DNA of 64,000 nucleotides from Terrihabitans soli. Its GTDB lineage: Bacteria > Pseudomonadota > Alphaproteobacteria > Rhizobiales > Methylopilaceae. Positions within the stretch are counted from its first letter, which is position 1. Each line of letters starts with the position of its first letter. The notes under the pieces are model-generated. The model was not told the origin of the DNA and searched no databases. It worked only from the letters and a program-made list of their open reading frames with translations. The DNA is taken from the NCBI RefSeq assembly GCF_014191545.1, contig NZ_AP023361.1, forward strand, positions 772,501-836,500, written 5' to 3'. Below, piece by piece: positions 1 through 8,785 of the stretch. Made by a program: the position numbers and the translations under genes.

Positions 1-1
1 T

Positions 2-730
2 TATGTGATCAAGGATGTCGACGGCGTATTCCTCGAACTTCTGCGCAGCGCCGTTGCCGCCGCGGTCGAGCAGCGCGATCTGAAACGTCAGCGCGATGAA
101 GCCGAGCGTCTTGTCCGTGAAGGCCGCGACCGTGCGGTGATGCTGCTGCGCGAGGTCAATCACCGCGTCGCAAATTCGCTGCAGCTTGTTTCCTCGCTCG
201 TCACCATGCAATCGGCCGAGGTGAAGGATGGCGCGGCGCGCGATGCGCTAGCAGAAACGCAGGGTCGTATCGCCGCCATCGGCCAGATCCACCGGCGTCT
301 TTACACCTCCGATGACGTGCGCTTCGTCGAAATCGGCACCTATCTCGAAGGTCTGGTCGAAGAGTTGCAGCACGCGCTGAAAGGCGATGGACGCTCGCAC
401 GCCATCAAGCTTTCGGCTGAGAATGTTCTGGTGCCGACCGACCGCGCGGTGTCGCTCGGCATGATCGTCACCGAACTCGTCACCAACGCCTACAAATACG
501 CCTATCCGAACGGGGCCAAAGGCGAGATCCGCGTCCGGCTGGGGCGGGAAGGCGAGGGTCTGTCGATGTGCGTCGAAGATGACGGCGTCGGCTGGACGGG
601 CGCCGTGGGGACCGGCTCGGGGCTCGGCACCAAGATCATCAATTCCATGGCGCGCGCGGTAGGCTCGCCGGTCGAGTTCGACCGGGAGCACAAGGGAACG
701 CGGGTCGTTCTGCGCTTTTCCGCCGAGTGA
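2..730 (+). CDS. Receiver/sensor histidine kinase (HisKA_2 type), 5' end outside window
   Basis: The gene is partial: the frame stays open to the window edge. The first residues (Tyr-Val-Ile-Lys-Asp, then an amphipathic helix) look like the last strand and alpha-5 of a response-regulator receiver domain, with the conserved switch Lys, so the full protein is probably REC-HisKA_2-HATPase. After a coiled-coil linker comes the phosphoacceptor box EVNHRVANSLQLV (His about residue 53 of the visible part). HATPase motifs follow: ELVTNAYKYA (N box), DDGVGW (G1) and GSGLGTKII (G2). This kinase class is typical of alphaproteobacteria and often feeds general-stress or light pathways; its signal here cannot be read. 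Its stop overlaps the GTG of the next gene. Confidence 0.85.
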   Translation, partial: YVIKDVDGVFLELLRSAVAAAVEQRDLKRQRDEAERLVREGRDRAVMLLREVNHRVANSLQLVSSLVTMQSAEVKDGAARDALAETQGRIAAIGQIHRRLYTSDDVRFVEIGTYLEGLVEELQHALKGDGRSHAIKLSAENVLVPTDRAVSLGMIVTELVTNAYKYAYPNGAKGEIRVRLGREGEGLSMCVEDDGVGWTGAVGTGSGLGTKIINSMARAVGSPVEFDREHKGTRVVLRFSAE

Positions 731-1044
731 GCGGCACCCGCCATCTCGTCCAGCTTCTCCTGCCGACGCGGGACAATGAGGGCGAGGGTTTTCCATCCGA
801 AGCGTTCGAACAGGTTTCGCGCGAACTGACGGAGCGCTTCGGCGGCGTCACCGCCTATAGCCGGGCGCCGGCCGAGGGGCGATGGAAGCAGGATGCCGGC
901 ACCGGACACGACGACATTGTCGTCGTCGAGGTCATGGACGAAAATCTCGACCGCGCGTGGTGGTCCTCGTACCGGGCCGAGCTGGAAAAGCGCTTCCGCC
1001 AGGATGTCGTGATCGTCCGGGCCCAACCGATCGAGCTTCTTTAA
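727..1044 (+). CDS. Conserved hypothetical protein, 105 aa
   Basis: A short soluble protein with no signal peptide or membrane segment. Its GTG start overlaps the kinase stop codon (GTGA), so the two are probably translated together. It contains an LVQLLLPTRDNEG segment followed by a mixed alpha/beta pattern, with an acidic EVMDEN turn and a C-terminal VVIVRAQ strand. I do not recognise the family. The coupling suggests a role tied to the kinase, but that is inference only. Confidence 0.7.
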   Translation: MSGTRHLVQLLLPTRDNEGEGFPSEAFEQVSRELTERFGGVTAYSRAPAEGRWKQDAGTGHDDIVVVEVMDENLDRAWWSSYRAELEKRFRQDVVIVRAQPIELL

Positions 1045-1111
1045 GCCTGTCCTTGACCTGCCATAGTCCTTGGGCACACTCCGTTTCCTTCCATTTGAGG
1101 ATTTGAGTCGG

Positions 1112-2320
1112 ATGAACGTGCGCACGCTCGCGGGTCTTTCTTTGGCCTTTTCGCTCCTCGCCGGACCGGCTTTCGCCCAGGGCAATGCCTGTCAGGGCGG
1201 CAAGAGCTTCGATGTCTGGCTGACTGAGCTGAAAGCCGAAGCCAAGGGGCAGGGCATTTCCGACCGCGCTCTGCGGGCGGCCGCGCCCGACATGGTGTTC
1301 GACCAGGACATCAAGAACAAGGATCACGGCGCGCCCGGCGTCTTTCAGCAGAGCTTCGTGCAGTTCTCCGACCGCATGGCCAACAACAACCGCCTGCAGG
1401 CGGGGCTTGCGCGCATCAAAGCGAATGCCGAGACGTTCGCCCGCATCAAAAAGGAATTCGGTATTCCGGCCGGCGTGCTCACCGCCTATTGGGGCCTCGA
1501 GACCGATTTCGGCGCGTTCCTCGGCAATGGCAACACGATCCGCGCGGTGACGACGCTCGCTTACGATTGCCGGAGAGCCGATCTTTTCCGCCAGCAGCTT
1601 TTCGCGCTGCTGAAAATTCTCGATCGCGGCGATCTTGCGCCTGCCGATATGCGGGGCCCCTCCGCGGGCGAGCTCGGCCAGTTCCAGTTTCTGCCGATGC
1701 ATTACGTGACCTATGGCCTCGACTATGACGGCGACGGCCATGTGAACCTCATCAAATCCGATGCAGACGCGTTGGGTTCGGCGGGCAATTACATCAAGAG
1801 TCTGGGCTGGCGCGCCGGCGAGCCCTGGCTCGTCGAAGTGAAAGTGTCGGGCAAAGTTCCGTGGGATCAGGCGGATCTCACCATCGAGCATACGCCGGAG
1901 CAGTGGGCATCTTGGGGTGTGACCCGCGTCGACGGCAAGCCGATCACAGGGCCTTCATCGTCCCTGCATCTGCCGATGGGCCGCCACGGTCCGGCTTTTC
2001 TTGCTTATCCGAATTTCAAGAACATCTATCTCGTCTGGAACCACTCGCTGACCTATTCGACGACGGCCGCTTATCTCGCAACGCGGCTCGAAGGCGCGCC
2101 GCCGATGTCGAAGGGCGACGGCACGCCCGATCTTGATCCGGCGGGCGTGAAGGAGCTGCAGCGTCTGCTGCAGGTCAAAGGCTATGACGTCGGCAAGATC
2201 GACGGCGTCATCGGCGCGGGATCGCGCGCCGCCATCAAGAAGGAGCAGCTGCGGCTCGGCCTTCCGGCGGATTCCTATCCCGACAGCGAACTTCTCGCGG
2301 CGCTCAGAGCCGGGAAGTAA
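1112..2320 (+). CDS. Lytic murein transglycosylase (MltB-like, SLT_2) with peptidoglycan-binding domain
   Basis: A periplasmic enzyme that cleaves the MurNAc-GlcNAc bond of peptidoglycan to give 1,6-anhydro ends. The ATG at 1112 is chosen because a classical signal peptide follows (basic n-region, LAGLSLAFSLLAG core, AFA-Q cleavage); an in-frame TTG at 1070 would add residues ahead of it. The catalytic Glu is about residue 130 in YWGLETDFG. Residues about 30-310 are the SLT_2 domain and about 345-400 a PG_binding_1 repeat (KELQRLLQVKGY, GVIGAGSR). There is no lipobox Cys, so it is likely soluble rather than lipid-anchored. It ends directly against the convergent epmB stop. Confidence 0.92.
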   Translation: MNVRTLAGLSLAFSLLAGPAFAQGNACQGGKSFDVWLTELKAEAKGQGISDRALRAAAPDMVFDQDIKNKDHGAPGVFQQSFVQFSDRMANNNRLQAGLARIKANAETFARIKKEFGIPAGVLTAYWGLETDFGAFLGNGNTIRAVTTLAYDCRRADLFRQQLFALLKILDRGDLAPADMRGPSAGELGQFQFLPMHYVTYGLDYDGDGHVNLIKSDADALGSAGNYIKSLGWRAGEPWLVEVKVSGKVPWDQADLTIEHTPEQWASWGVTRVDGKPITGPSSSLHLPMGRHGPAFLAYPNFKNIYLVWNHSLTYSTTAAYLATRLEGAPPMSKGDGTPDLDPAGVKELQRLLQVKGYDVGKIDGVIGAGSRAAIKKEQLRLGLPADSYPDSELLAALRAGK

Positions 2321-3340
2321 CTACTCCGGATAAGAGTGGCGGGCGCCGCGGAAGTCTTCGACTTCGGCGCCATGCACATAATCCGGCCCGACCGGCGATT
2401 TGCCGTGGCCGCCGGGAATGTCGAGAACATAAGTCGGCATCGCAAGGCCCGAAAGGTGTCCGCGCAGCGCGCGCATCAGCGCGCGGCCTTCATCGATGGT
2501 GACGCGGAAGCGCGCCGTACCCGGCGCGAGATCGGGATGATGCAGATAATAGGGCCGCACGCGGTTCTCGACGAAGCTCCGCATCAGTTCCGCCATCACT
2601 TTCGGATCATCGTTCACCCCGCGCAGCAAGACGGTCTGTGACAGAAGCGGGAGGCCGGCATCGGCAAGACGCTTGAGCGCAGTACGAGCCGCCGGCGAAA
2701 GCTCGCGCGGATGATTGGCGTGGACGCCGATATAAACGGGCTTTGACGCCGCTTTCAGCGCGGCGATGAGATCTTCGTCGATGAGGTCGGGGTCGGCGAC
2801 CGGCACGCGCGTATGGATGCGGATGATTTTGACGTGATCTATCGCTCCGATGCGCTCGACGATGTGCTTCAGACGGCGCGGTGCGAGGATCAAGGGATCG
2901 CCGCCGGTTAGGATCACTTCCCAGATGTCCGGATGCGCTGTGATATAGGCAAAGCAGGCGTCGAGCTTTTCCGCGTTCAGCGTGCCGAGACCCTCCGGCC
3001 CGACCATCTCGCGGCGGAAGCAAAAACGGCAATAGACCGGGCAGACATGCAGCGGTTTCAGCAGCACCCGATCCGGGTAGCGGTGCACAATGCCTTCGAC
3101 CGGGGAATGCGCAAGATCGCCGATAGGATCTGCACGCTCTTCCGGAGAGGTTTCGAGTTCGTCCGCATGCGGAACGAATTGCAGCGCAATCGGATCGTTC
3201 GGATCGTTCTTGTCGATCAGCGCAGCAAGGGCAGGCGGTATCGCCACCGCGTAACGTGCGGCGACTTCTTCGAGCGCCTCCGCATCGGACGCCGAAATAA
3301 GTTCGGCTTTGGCAAGATCGGGGATCGTGCGCAGCGTCAT
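2321..3340 (-). CDS. epmB: EF-P beta-lysylation protein EpmB (lysine 2,3-aminomutase-like radical SAM enzyme)
   Basis: A cytosolic radical-SAM/PLP enzyme that isomerises L-alpha-lysine to beta-lysine for attachment to EF-P. The Fe-S motif is CPVYCRFC (Cys100, 104, 107) and the PLP lysine lies in PGGHGK near the C-terminus. At 339 aa it matches EpmB rather than the longer catabolic lysine aminomutases. The ATG at 3340 forms an ATGA overlap with the epmA stop; an ATG five codons upstream (3355) is possible but would overlap epmA more deeply. Context with epmA and efp makes the assignment firm. Confidence 0.92.
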   Translation of the reverse strand: MTLRTIPDLAKAELISASDAEALEEVAARYAVAIPPALAALIDKNDPNDPIALQFVPHADELETSPEERADPIGDLAHSPVEGIVHRYPDRVLLKPLHVCPVYCRFCFRREMVGPEGLGTLNAEKLDACFAYITAHPDIWEVILTGGDPLILAPRRLKHIVERIGAIDHVKIIRIHTRVPVADPDLIDEDLIAALKAASKPVYIGVHANHPRELSPAARTALKRLADAGLPLLSQTVLLRGVNDDPKVMAELMRSFVENRVRPYYLHHPDLAPGTARFRVTIDEGRALMRALRGHLSGLAMPTYVLDIPGGHGKSPVGPDYVHGAEVEDFRGARHSYPE

Positions 3341-4362
3341 GGCACCGGCGTCCATATAACTTTTTCAATATGGTCCGCCCCGGTCGCCAGCATCACCAGA
3401 CGGTCGAAGCCGAGCGCGCAGCCGGACGCAGCGGGCATGTACGCGAGCGCGCTCAGAAAATCCTCGTCGATCGGATAAAACTCGCCATAGACGCGCTGCT
3501 TCTCCGCCATCTCGCTCTCAAAACGTATGCGCTGTTCCTTCGCATCGGTGAGTTCGCCGAAACCATTGGCGATCTCGACGCCGCAGACATAAAGCTCGAA
3601 GCGTTCGGCGACGTGCGGGTCTTTGTCCGTGCGGCGGGCGAGGGCGGCTTCCGACGCCGGATATTCGCAAAGAAGCGTCGGACGGCCGATGCCGAGCTTG
3701 GGTTCGATCTTTTCGACGAGCACGCGCGAAAAGATATCCGCCCATACATCGTCATCGGCCACGCGTATGCCTTTGCCGCTCACCGCGTCCGCAAATCCGT
3801 CGCGGTCGTCGAGGAGAGAGAGAAGATCGATACCTGCATATCGGTCGAACGCTTCCGCTAAAGTCAGACGTTCGGGCTCGGCAAAGGGATCGGAGTTTTT
3901 GCCGCGGAAGGAGAGTTCGGTGGCTCCGGACTCGCCCGCAGCGGTGCGCAGGATATGCGCGCAGTCCTCGAACAAAGCGGCATAGGGCGCGCCCGCGCGG
4001 TACCATTCGAGCAAAGTGAATTCCGGGTGGTGCAGGGCGCCGCGTTCCCTGTTTCGATACGTGCGGGCGAATTCGAAGATTTTCTCCTCGCCCGCCGCCA
4101 GAAGCTTCTTGGCTGCAAATTCCGGCGAGGTGTGGAGATAAAGCGGCCGGGGCGTGCCGTCGGGCTCAAGAAGTTCGGTGGCAAAGGCGTGCAGATGCGC
4201 CTCATTGCCCGGCGAGGTCTGCAGGGCGCCGCATTCGGTCTCTGTGAAGCCCTCCTTCAGGAAACGGTCCCGGATCGCCGTCTTGATGCGGCCCCGAGCC
4301 TCCAGAAAGGGCCTCCGGTCCGCATGCCTGGACCTTTCCCACCAGGGGGAGGCTAGAGACAT
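3337..4362 (-). CDS. epmA: EF-P--(R)-beta-lysine ligase EpmA (LysRS-like, no anticodon domain)
   Basis: A paralogue of the class II lysyl-tRNA synthetase catalytic core that joins (R)-beta-lysine to the conserved lysine of EF-P. At 341 aa it lacks the OB-fold anticodon domain, as expected for EpmA/GenX. Class II motif 2 is seen in FARTYRNRE...HHPEFTLLEWYRAG and motif 3 in GCALGFDRLVML. The start is the ATG at 4362 (MSLASPWWERSR); the open frame continues upstream only because it runs antisense to efp. It is transcribed divergently from efp and coupled to epmB. Confidence 0.93.
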   Translation of the reverse strand: MSLASPWWERSRHADRRPFLEARGRIKTAIRDRFLKEGFTETECGALQTSPGNEAHLHAFATELLEPDGTPRPLYLHTSPEFAAKKLLAAGEEKIFEFARTYRNRERGALHHPEFTLLEWYRAGAPYAALFEDCAHILRTAAGESGATELSFRGKNSDPFAEPERLTLAEAFDRYAGIDLLSLLDDRDGFADAVSGKGIRVADDDVWADIFSRVLVEKIEPKLGIGRPTLLCEYPASEAALARRTDKDPHVAERFELYVCGVEIANGFGELTDAKEQRIRFESEMAEKQRVYGEFYPIDEDFLSALAYMPAASGCALGFDRLVMLATGADHIEKVIWTPVP

Positions 4363-4446
4363 CGGGGGGTTCCTCGCGGCTGAAATATGTGCGACACGGG
4401 CGCCCGGATCGGCGGCAAGGCCGCCATATTTACCCAAGGACAGGTC

Positions 4447-5013
4447 GTGAAGGTTATCGCCAGCTCCCTGCGCAAAGGCAATGTCATCGATGTCGATGGC
4501 AAGCTCTATGTCATTCTCACCGCGGAAAACATTCATCCCGGCAAGGGCACGCCCGTCACGCAGCTCGATATGCGCCGCCTGACGGACGGCGTGAAGGTCT
4601 CCGAGCGCTACCGCACCACCGAACAGGTCGAACGGGCTTTCGTCGAGGACCGCGACTACAATTTCCTCTATTCCGACGACGACGCCTTTCACTTCATGAA
4701 TCCCGAGAATTACGAGCAGATCGCCGTCCCGACCGACGTGGTCGGCGATCAGGCCGCCTATCTGCAGGAAAACATGAAGGTGCAGCTGGCGACCCATAAC
4801 GGCGTCGCCCTGTCCATGACCCTGCCGCGCAGCGTCATTCTCGAGATTTCCGAGACCGAGCCCGCGATGAAAGGCCAGACGGCCTCCTCGTCCTTCAAGC
4901 CCGCCATCCTGTCGAACGGCGTCCGGACCCTTGTTCCGCCGCATATTCAGGCGGGCACCCGCGTCGTCATCGCGACCGAAGACGGCTCCTATATGGAACG
5001 CGCTAAGGATTAG
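4447..5013 (+). CDS. efp: Elongation factor P
   Basis: EF-P enters the ribosomal E site and rescues stalling at polyproline stretches. At 188 aa it is the standard length, with KOW-like N-terminal, central and C-terminal OB domains. The start is GTG at 4447 ([11 protein letters not shown]), preceded by an AAGGACAG ribosome site; the longer frame upstream has no EF-P homology. Lys33, in HPGKGTP, is the site expected to receive beta-lysine from EpmA/EpmB encoded next door. The 84-base divergent gap holds a short GGCGGC-AAG-GCCGCC hairpin (4411-4425) in the efp leader. Confidence 0.96.
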   Translation: MKVIASSLRKGNVIDVDGKLYVILTAENIHPGKGTPVTQLDMRRLTDGVKVSERYRTTEQVERAFVEDRDYNFLYSDDDAFHFMNPENYEQIAVPTDVVGDQAAYLQENMKVQLATHNGVALSMTLPRSVILEISETEPAMKGQTASSSFKPAILSNGVRTLVPPHIQAGTRVVIATEDGSYMERAKD

Positions 5014-5054
5014 GGCTGATTGACGGGCATCGGCTTTGGGCCAGATGCTCTTTT

Positions 5055-5315
5055 ATGGCCTTTCGCCTGCATAACCTGCCCGACGGGCTGGTCTCGCTCG
5101 AATTCGAGGAGCGGGATCAGGAGGTTTTGCGCGAGGCGATCGGGGCGCTATACGGCCCATCCGATCAGCAATGGGTCACGGGCAATGTCGCCGAAATCAC
5201 GTTCGGCGGCGAAAGCTTTGCCTATCAGGCCGAATGGGACGAGCCGTGCCTCGTTGCCGGCAACCCCGAAGCCGCCGACCTCCTGAAGGATCTGCACGCT
5301 TTTCTCATCCGCTAG
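5055..5315 (+). CDS. Small conserved hypothetical protein, 86 aa
   Basis: An acidic soluble protein with alternating strand/helix character (MAFRLHNLPDG start, LVSLEFEE strand, C-terminal LLKDLHAFLIR helix). No motif is recognised. The ATG at 5055 has only a weak ribosome site. Its stop codon overlaps the stop of the convergent small membrane gene within the tetramer CTAG. It lies 41 bases after efp and may be co-transcribed with it. Confidence 0.65.
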   Translation: MAFRLHNLPDGLVSLEFEERDQEVLREAIGALYGPSDQQWVTGNVAEITFGGESFAYQAEWDEPCLVAGNPEAADLLKDLHAFLIR

Positions 5316-5494
5316 ACGGTGAACCCACCGCCGGGGCGCTGTTCGAGTTTGGGTGGCGGGGGCGGCGGCGCGCACTCGATGCCCGCGCGGCCGATTTGGC
5401 CGATCCGGCACACCGGATCGCGGGCGTAAAAGAAGAGGATCAGATAGCCGATGACGAGCGCCAGAGCGATCAGCTCGAACTGCCTTTTCGTCAT
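5312..5494 (-). CDS. Small single-pass membrane protein, 60 aa
   Basis: Starting from the ATG at 5494, the protein has a short basic head (MTKRQFE), one hydrophobic segment (LIALALVIGYLILFF) and a periplasmic tail with two Cys and a run of six prolines (ECAPPPPPPK). A longer start at 5548 would add an arginine-rich stretch and is less likely. No family is recognised. Confidence 0.6.
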   Translation of the reverse strand: MTKRQFELIALALVIGYLILFFYARDPVCRIGQIGRAGIECAPPPPPPKLEQRPGGGFTV

Positions 5495-5591
5495 TGGGCA
5501 AACCCCCGCGCGTCTCGATAAGTAGCCGCGATTTCGAGCAAATGGCAAAGCCGACGCTTGCAGAACAAAAAGAGAACACTACAATCCGCGC

Positions 5592-6820
5592 ATGGACATT
5601 AAAGCCAAGCTGGCCATTCTCGCCGATGCCGCCAAATACGATGCCTCCTGCGCCTCGTCGGGCACCGACAAAAGGGACTCGAAGGGAAAGGCAACCGGCC
5701 TCGGCTCCACCGAGGGCATGGGCATCTGCCATTCCTATGCGCCGGACGGGCGATGCATCTCGCTGTTGAAGGTGCTGCTCACCAATGCCTGCGCCTTCGA
5801 CTGCCTGTATTGCGTCAACCGCGCCTCCTCGAACGTGCCCCGGGCGCGCTTTACGGTGGAGGAGGTCGTCGGGCTGACGCTCGATTTCTACAACGCAATT
5901 ATATCGAGGGCCTGTTTCTCTCCTCCGGCATCATCCGCTCGCCCGATTACACGATGGAGCAGATCGTCGAAGTGGCGCGGCAGCTGCGCGAGGATCACGG
6001 CTTCCGCGGCTATATCCATTTGAAGACCATCCCCGACGCCGATGACGAGTTGCTTGCGACGGCGGGCCGTTATGCCGACCGGCTGTCGATCAATATCGAA
6101 ATGCCGAGCGAGGAGAGCGTTCAGCGCTTTGCGCCCGAAAAGGATGTACGCGCCATTCGCCGCTCGATGGGGCGGATGCGGTTGAAGATCGACGAGGCGA
6201 ACGAAGAGAAGAGGGCGCCGCGCTTTGCGCCCGCCGGCCAGTCGACGCAGATGATCGTCGGTGCGGACGCATCGAACGATGCCGACATTCTGTCGACCAG
6301 CGCCAATCTCTACGGCTCGTTCGGATTAAAGCGCGTTTACTATTCCGCCTTCAGCCCGATCCCGGATTCATCTTCCGCGCTGCCGCTCGCAGCGCCGCCT
6401 TTGATGCGCGAGCACCGGCTCTATCAGGGCGACTGGCTGATGAGGTTTTACGGCTTTGCGGTGGACGAAGTCTTCGCCGGCACCAACGGCATGCTGCCGC
6501 TCGATATGGATCCGAAGCTCGCCTGGGCGCTGCGGAACCGGGCTCTGTTTCCGCTCGACATCAACCGCGCGGGCAGGGAGGAGCTTTTGCGCGTGCCGGG
6601 CTTCGGGCTGAAGACGGTCGATCGCATCATCGCCGCCCGCCGCATCCATTCCGTCAGCACCGGTGATCTGAAGCGGCTGCATGTGCCGCTGAAGACGGCG
6701 CTGCCTTTCATCGTCACGCCCGATCATCGTCCGACCCGTCTCACCGACCGCGCCGATCTTAAAGCACTGCTTCAAGTCCCGGCGCCTCGCCAGCTCTCCT
6801 TGTTTGCGAATGTCCTTTAG
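5592..6820 (+). pseudogene. UdgX-linked radical SAM protein, split by a one-base deletion near 5892
   Basis: Residues 1-100 in the first frame carry the radical-SAM motif CAFDCLYC (Cys67, 71, 74) and stay on family to LDFY (codon at 5889). The family continuation RNYIEGLFLSSGI begins at 5894 in another frame, with two bases (AA) between where three are needed. The second frame runs intact to 6820 and ends with a helix-hairpin-helix (LLRVPGFGLKTVDRIIAARR). This is the putative DNA modification/repair radical-SAM family that is genetically paired with UdgX-type proteins. Everything else looks under selection, so the lesion is either recent or a sequence error. If real, the product stops soon after the Fe-S motif. 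Its end overlaps the next gene by 11 bases. Confidence 0.85.
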
Positions 6821-8237
6821 TATCCTACTGTACGGACATACGGATTTCTCCGGATGGCGCGCGGCGGCGCGGCGGCTTTTGCTGGCCGGTGTGCCGCCTT
6901 GGCAGGTCGTCTTCTCATTCAAGGACACGCCCGATCTCTTCGGGTCCGACCTGCCGCCGCCGGAGGCGGAAGGCACGTTCCGCGTCTCGCGCCGCTTCCT
7001 CGATCTGGCCGCCGCGGCGTCGCTCCATTCCGATCCGGAACGCTTTGCGCTGCTCTACCGCATCCTCTGGCGCCTGAGGTCGCAGCCCGCTCTGCTCGAT
7101 CTCTCGACCGATGCCGACATCGCCCGCGCCAATGACATGGCCAAAAATGTCCGCCGGGACATTCACAAAATGCACGCCTTTGTTCGCTTCCGGGAAATGC
7201 CGGCGGGCGAGGGCGAGCGCATGGTCGCCTGGTTCGAGCCCGAGCATCACATCATCGAAGCGGGCGCGCCGTTCTTCGCCCGCCGCTTCCCGAACATGCT
7301 GTGGTCGATCCTGTCGCCCGAAGTCAGCGCCCATTGGAACGGCGATGACCTCTCTTTCGGCCCGGGCGCCGGGCGCAAAGACGCCCCGGAGCATGACCGG
7401 CTGGAGGAGATGTGGAAGGCCTATTACGCCTCGATCTTCAATCCGGCGCGGCTGAAGCCCAATGCCATGCGCTCCGAAATGCCGGAGAAGTATTGGAACA
7501 ACCTGCCTGAGGCGGAGCTGATTGCGCCGCTGATGGCTGAGGCCCGCAAGAGAACCGAAGACATGGTGAGGCGCGGTGCAACGGCGCCGAAAGCCAACCG
7601 CCAGACTCCGATCCCCGCGCGCGTGCCTTCCATCCCTGTGGCGGGCGATGCGCTCGATGCCTTGCGCGAGAAGGCGCGCGGCTGCCGCATGTGCCCGCTC
7701 TGGAAACCGGCGACACAGACCGTCTTCGGCGAAGGACCGCAGGAAGCCGAGATCATGTTTGTCGGCGAGCAGCCGGGCGATAAGGAAGATCTCGCCGGTC
7801 ATCCCTTTATCGGCCCGGCGGGCCAGCTTTTCGATCGTGCGCTTGGGGAGGCGGGGCTCGACCGTTCAAGTGCCTACATCACCAATGCGGTGAAGCATTT
7901 CAAATTCACCCCGCGCGGCAAGATCCGCCTGCATCAGAAACCCAACACCACCGAAATCCGCGCCTGCCGTCCCTGGCTCGATCAGGAACTCGATATCGTA
8001 AAGCCGAAACTCGTCATCGCGCTGGGAGCGACCGCGGCGCAGAGCCTGTTCGGCCGCGCCATGCCGATCGGCCCAAACCGCGGCCAGTTTCTGCGGGCGG
8101 GCGATGCGCGGGCGCTCATCACCGTGCATCCGTCCTATCTGCTGCGCGTGCCGGAAGAGGAGAGGAAGGCCGAGGAATATGCGCGCTTCGTCGAGGATTT
8201 GAAGCTCGCGCATCTCGTGCTGAAGAAAGCCGCCTGA
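6810..8237 (+). CDS. DUF4130 / UdgX fusion: uracil-DNA-binding family 4-like glycosylase
   Basis: A 475-residue two-domain protein. The N-terminal half (DUF4130) is the partner domain of the upstream radical-SAM protein. From about residue 280 it is a family 4/UdgX uracil-DNA glycosylase: four candidate Fe-S Cys start with CRMCPLW, motif A is GEQPGDKED (about 319-327), then HPFIGPAGQLFDRAL, TNAVKHFKF and a C-terminal VHPSYLLR. UdgX proteins bear a loop KRRIH whose His bonds covalently to the abasic site; here the loop reads GKIRLHQKP with His375 kept. The ATG at 6810 overlaps the radical-SAM stop; a TTG two codons earlier is less likely. Confidence 0.9.
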   Translation: MSFSILLYGHTDFSGWRAAARRLLLAGVPPWQVVFSFKDTPDLFGSDLPPPEAEGTFRVSRRFLDLAAAASLHSDPERFALLYRILWRLRSQPALLDLSTDADIARANDMAKNVRRDIHKMHAFVRFREMPAGEGERMVAWFEPEHHIIEAGAPFFARRFPNMLWSILSPEVSAHWNGDDLSFGPGAGRKDAPEHDRLEEMWKAYYASIFNPARLKPNAMRSEMPEKYWNNLPEAELIAPLMAEARKRTEDMVRRGATAPKANRQTPIPARVPSIPVAGDALDALREKARGCRMCPLWKPATQTVFGEGPQEAEIMFVGEQPGDKEDLAGHPFIGPAGQLFDRALGEAGLDRSSAYITNAVKHFKFTPRGKIRLHQKPNTTEIRACRPWLDQELDIVKPKLVIALGATAAQSLFGRAMPIGPNRGQFLRAGDARALITVHPSYLLRVPEEERKAEEYARFVEDLKLAHLVLKKAA

Positions 8238-8705
8238 TTACCAAGTCAGGGCGGGGGGCGTGCCGTCGAGGATTTCGGTCAGCCGCCGCTTCGCGCCGGG
8301 GCTCATATCCGGGGGCAAAGCGTTGATCGGGAAGAAGGCGCATTCGGCGATCTCCCGGTTCGGCTTGTGCGGCCCCGGCCAGGAATAGGCACGGATCGCA
8401 TAAACGAGGACATGATCGCGGCGGCTGAAGCTCGGCTGGTGGAAGATGCCGTGCAGGACCGGTTCTCCCGTCACTGTCACATTGGATTCCTCGGCCAGTT
8501 CCCGTTTCAGGGCCTCGAGGGTCGTTTCCCCGGCCTCGACCCCGCCGCCGGGGAAATTCCACCCCGGGACATAGCCGTGACGAATCAGGAGAACCCGGCC
8601 TTCGCCGTCGAGCACAACGCCCCGCACGCCCAGGGTGAGCCCCCGGAGGATGAGCCACATGCGGGCCAGGAAGGGGCGGGCGATAGGATAAATGAAGCGC
8701 AGCAT
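8238..8705 (-). CDS. NUDIX hydrolase, 155 aa
   Basis: Cleaves a nucleoside diphosphate linked to another moiety; the substrate is unknown. The Nudix box is complete (GGGVEAGET...RELAEES, residues about 53-75) and is preceded by the usual VLLIRHGYVPGWNFP strand. An N-terminal hydrophobic stretch (about 1-25, IYPIARPFLARMWLILRG) could be a membrane-associated helix. It converges on the UdgX gene with no gap, and starts 80 bases before the divergent phosphoesterase gene. Confidence 0.9.
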   Translation of the reverse strand: MLRFIYPIARPFLARMWLILRGLTLGVRGVVLDGEGRVLLIRHGYVPGWNFPGGGVEAGETTLEALKRELAEESNVTVTGEPVLHGIFHQPSFSRRDHVLVYAIRAYSWPGPHKPNREIAECAFFPINALPPDMSPGAKRRLTEILDGTPPALTW

Positions 8706-8785
8706 GGCGGGAGTTTACAGGGGTTAAACGCTTCGCGCAGTTAGGAACTGGACCGCCACCCGGCTGTTTGTGGTAAGTGGCGCCA

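Noticed and set aside
4363-4944. N-terminal extension of the epmA frame to 4944
   Set aside because: It is antisense to efp; EpmA homology begins at the ATG at 4362.
8743-8772. GGAAC...TGTT pair resembling an EcfG stress promoter before the phosphoesterase
   Set aside because: The -10 side does not match CGTT and the spacer is uncertain; not enough to call.
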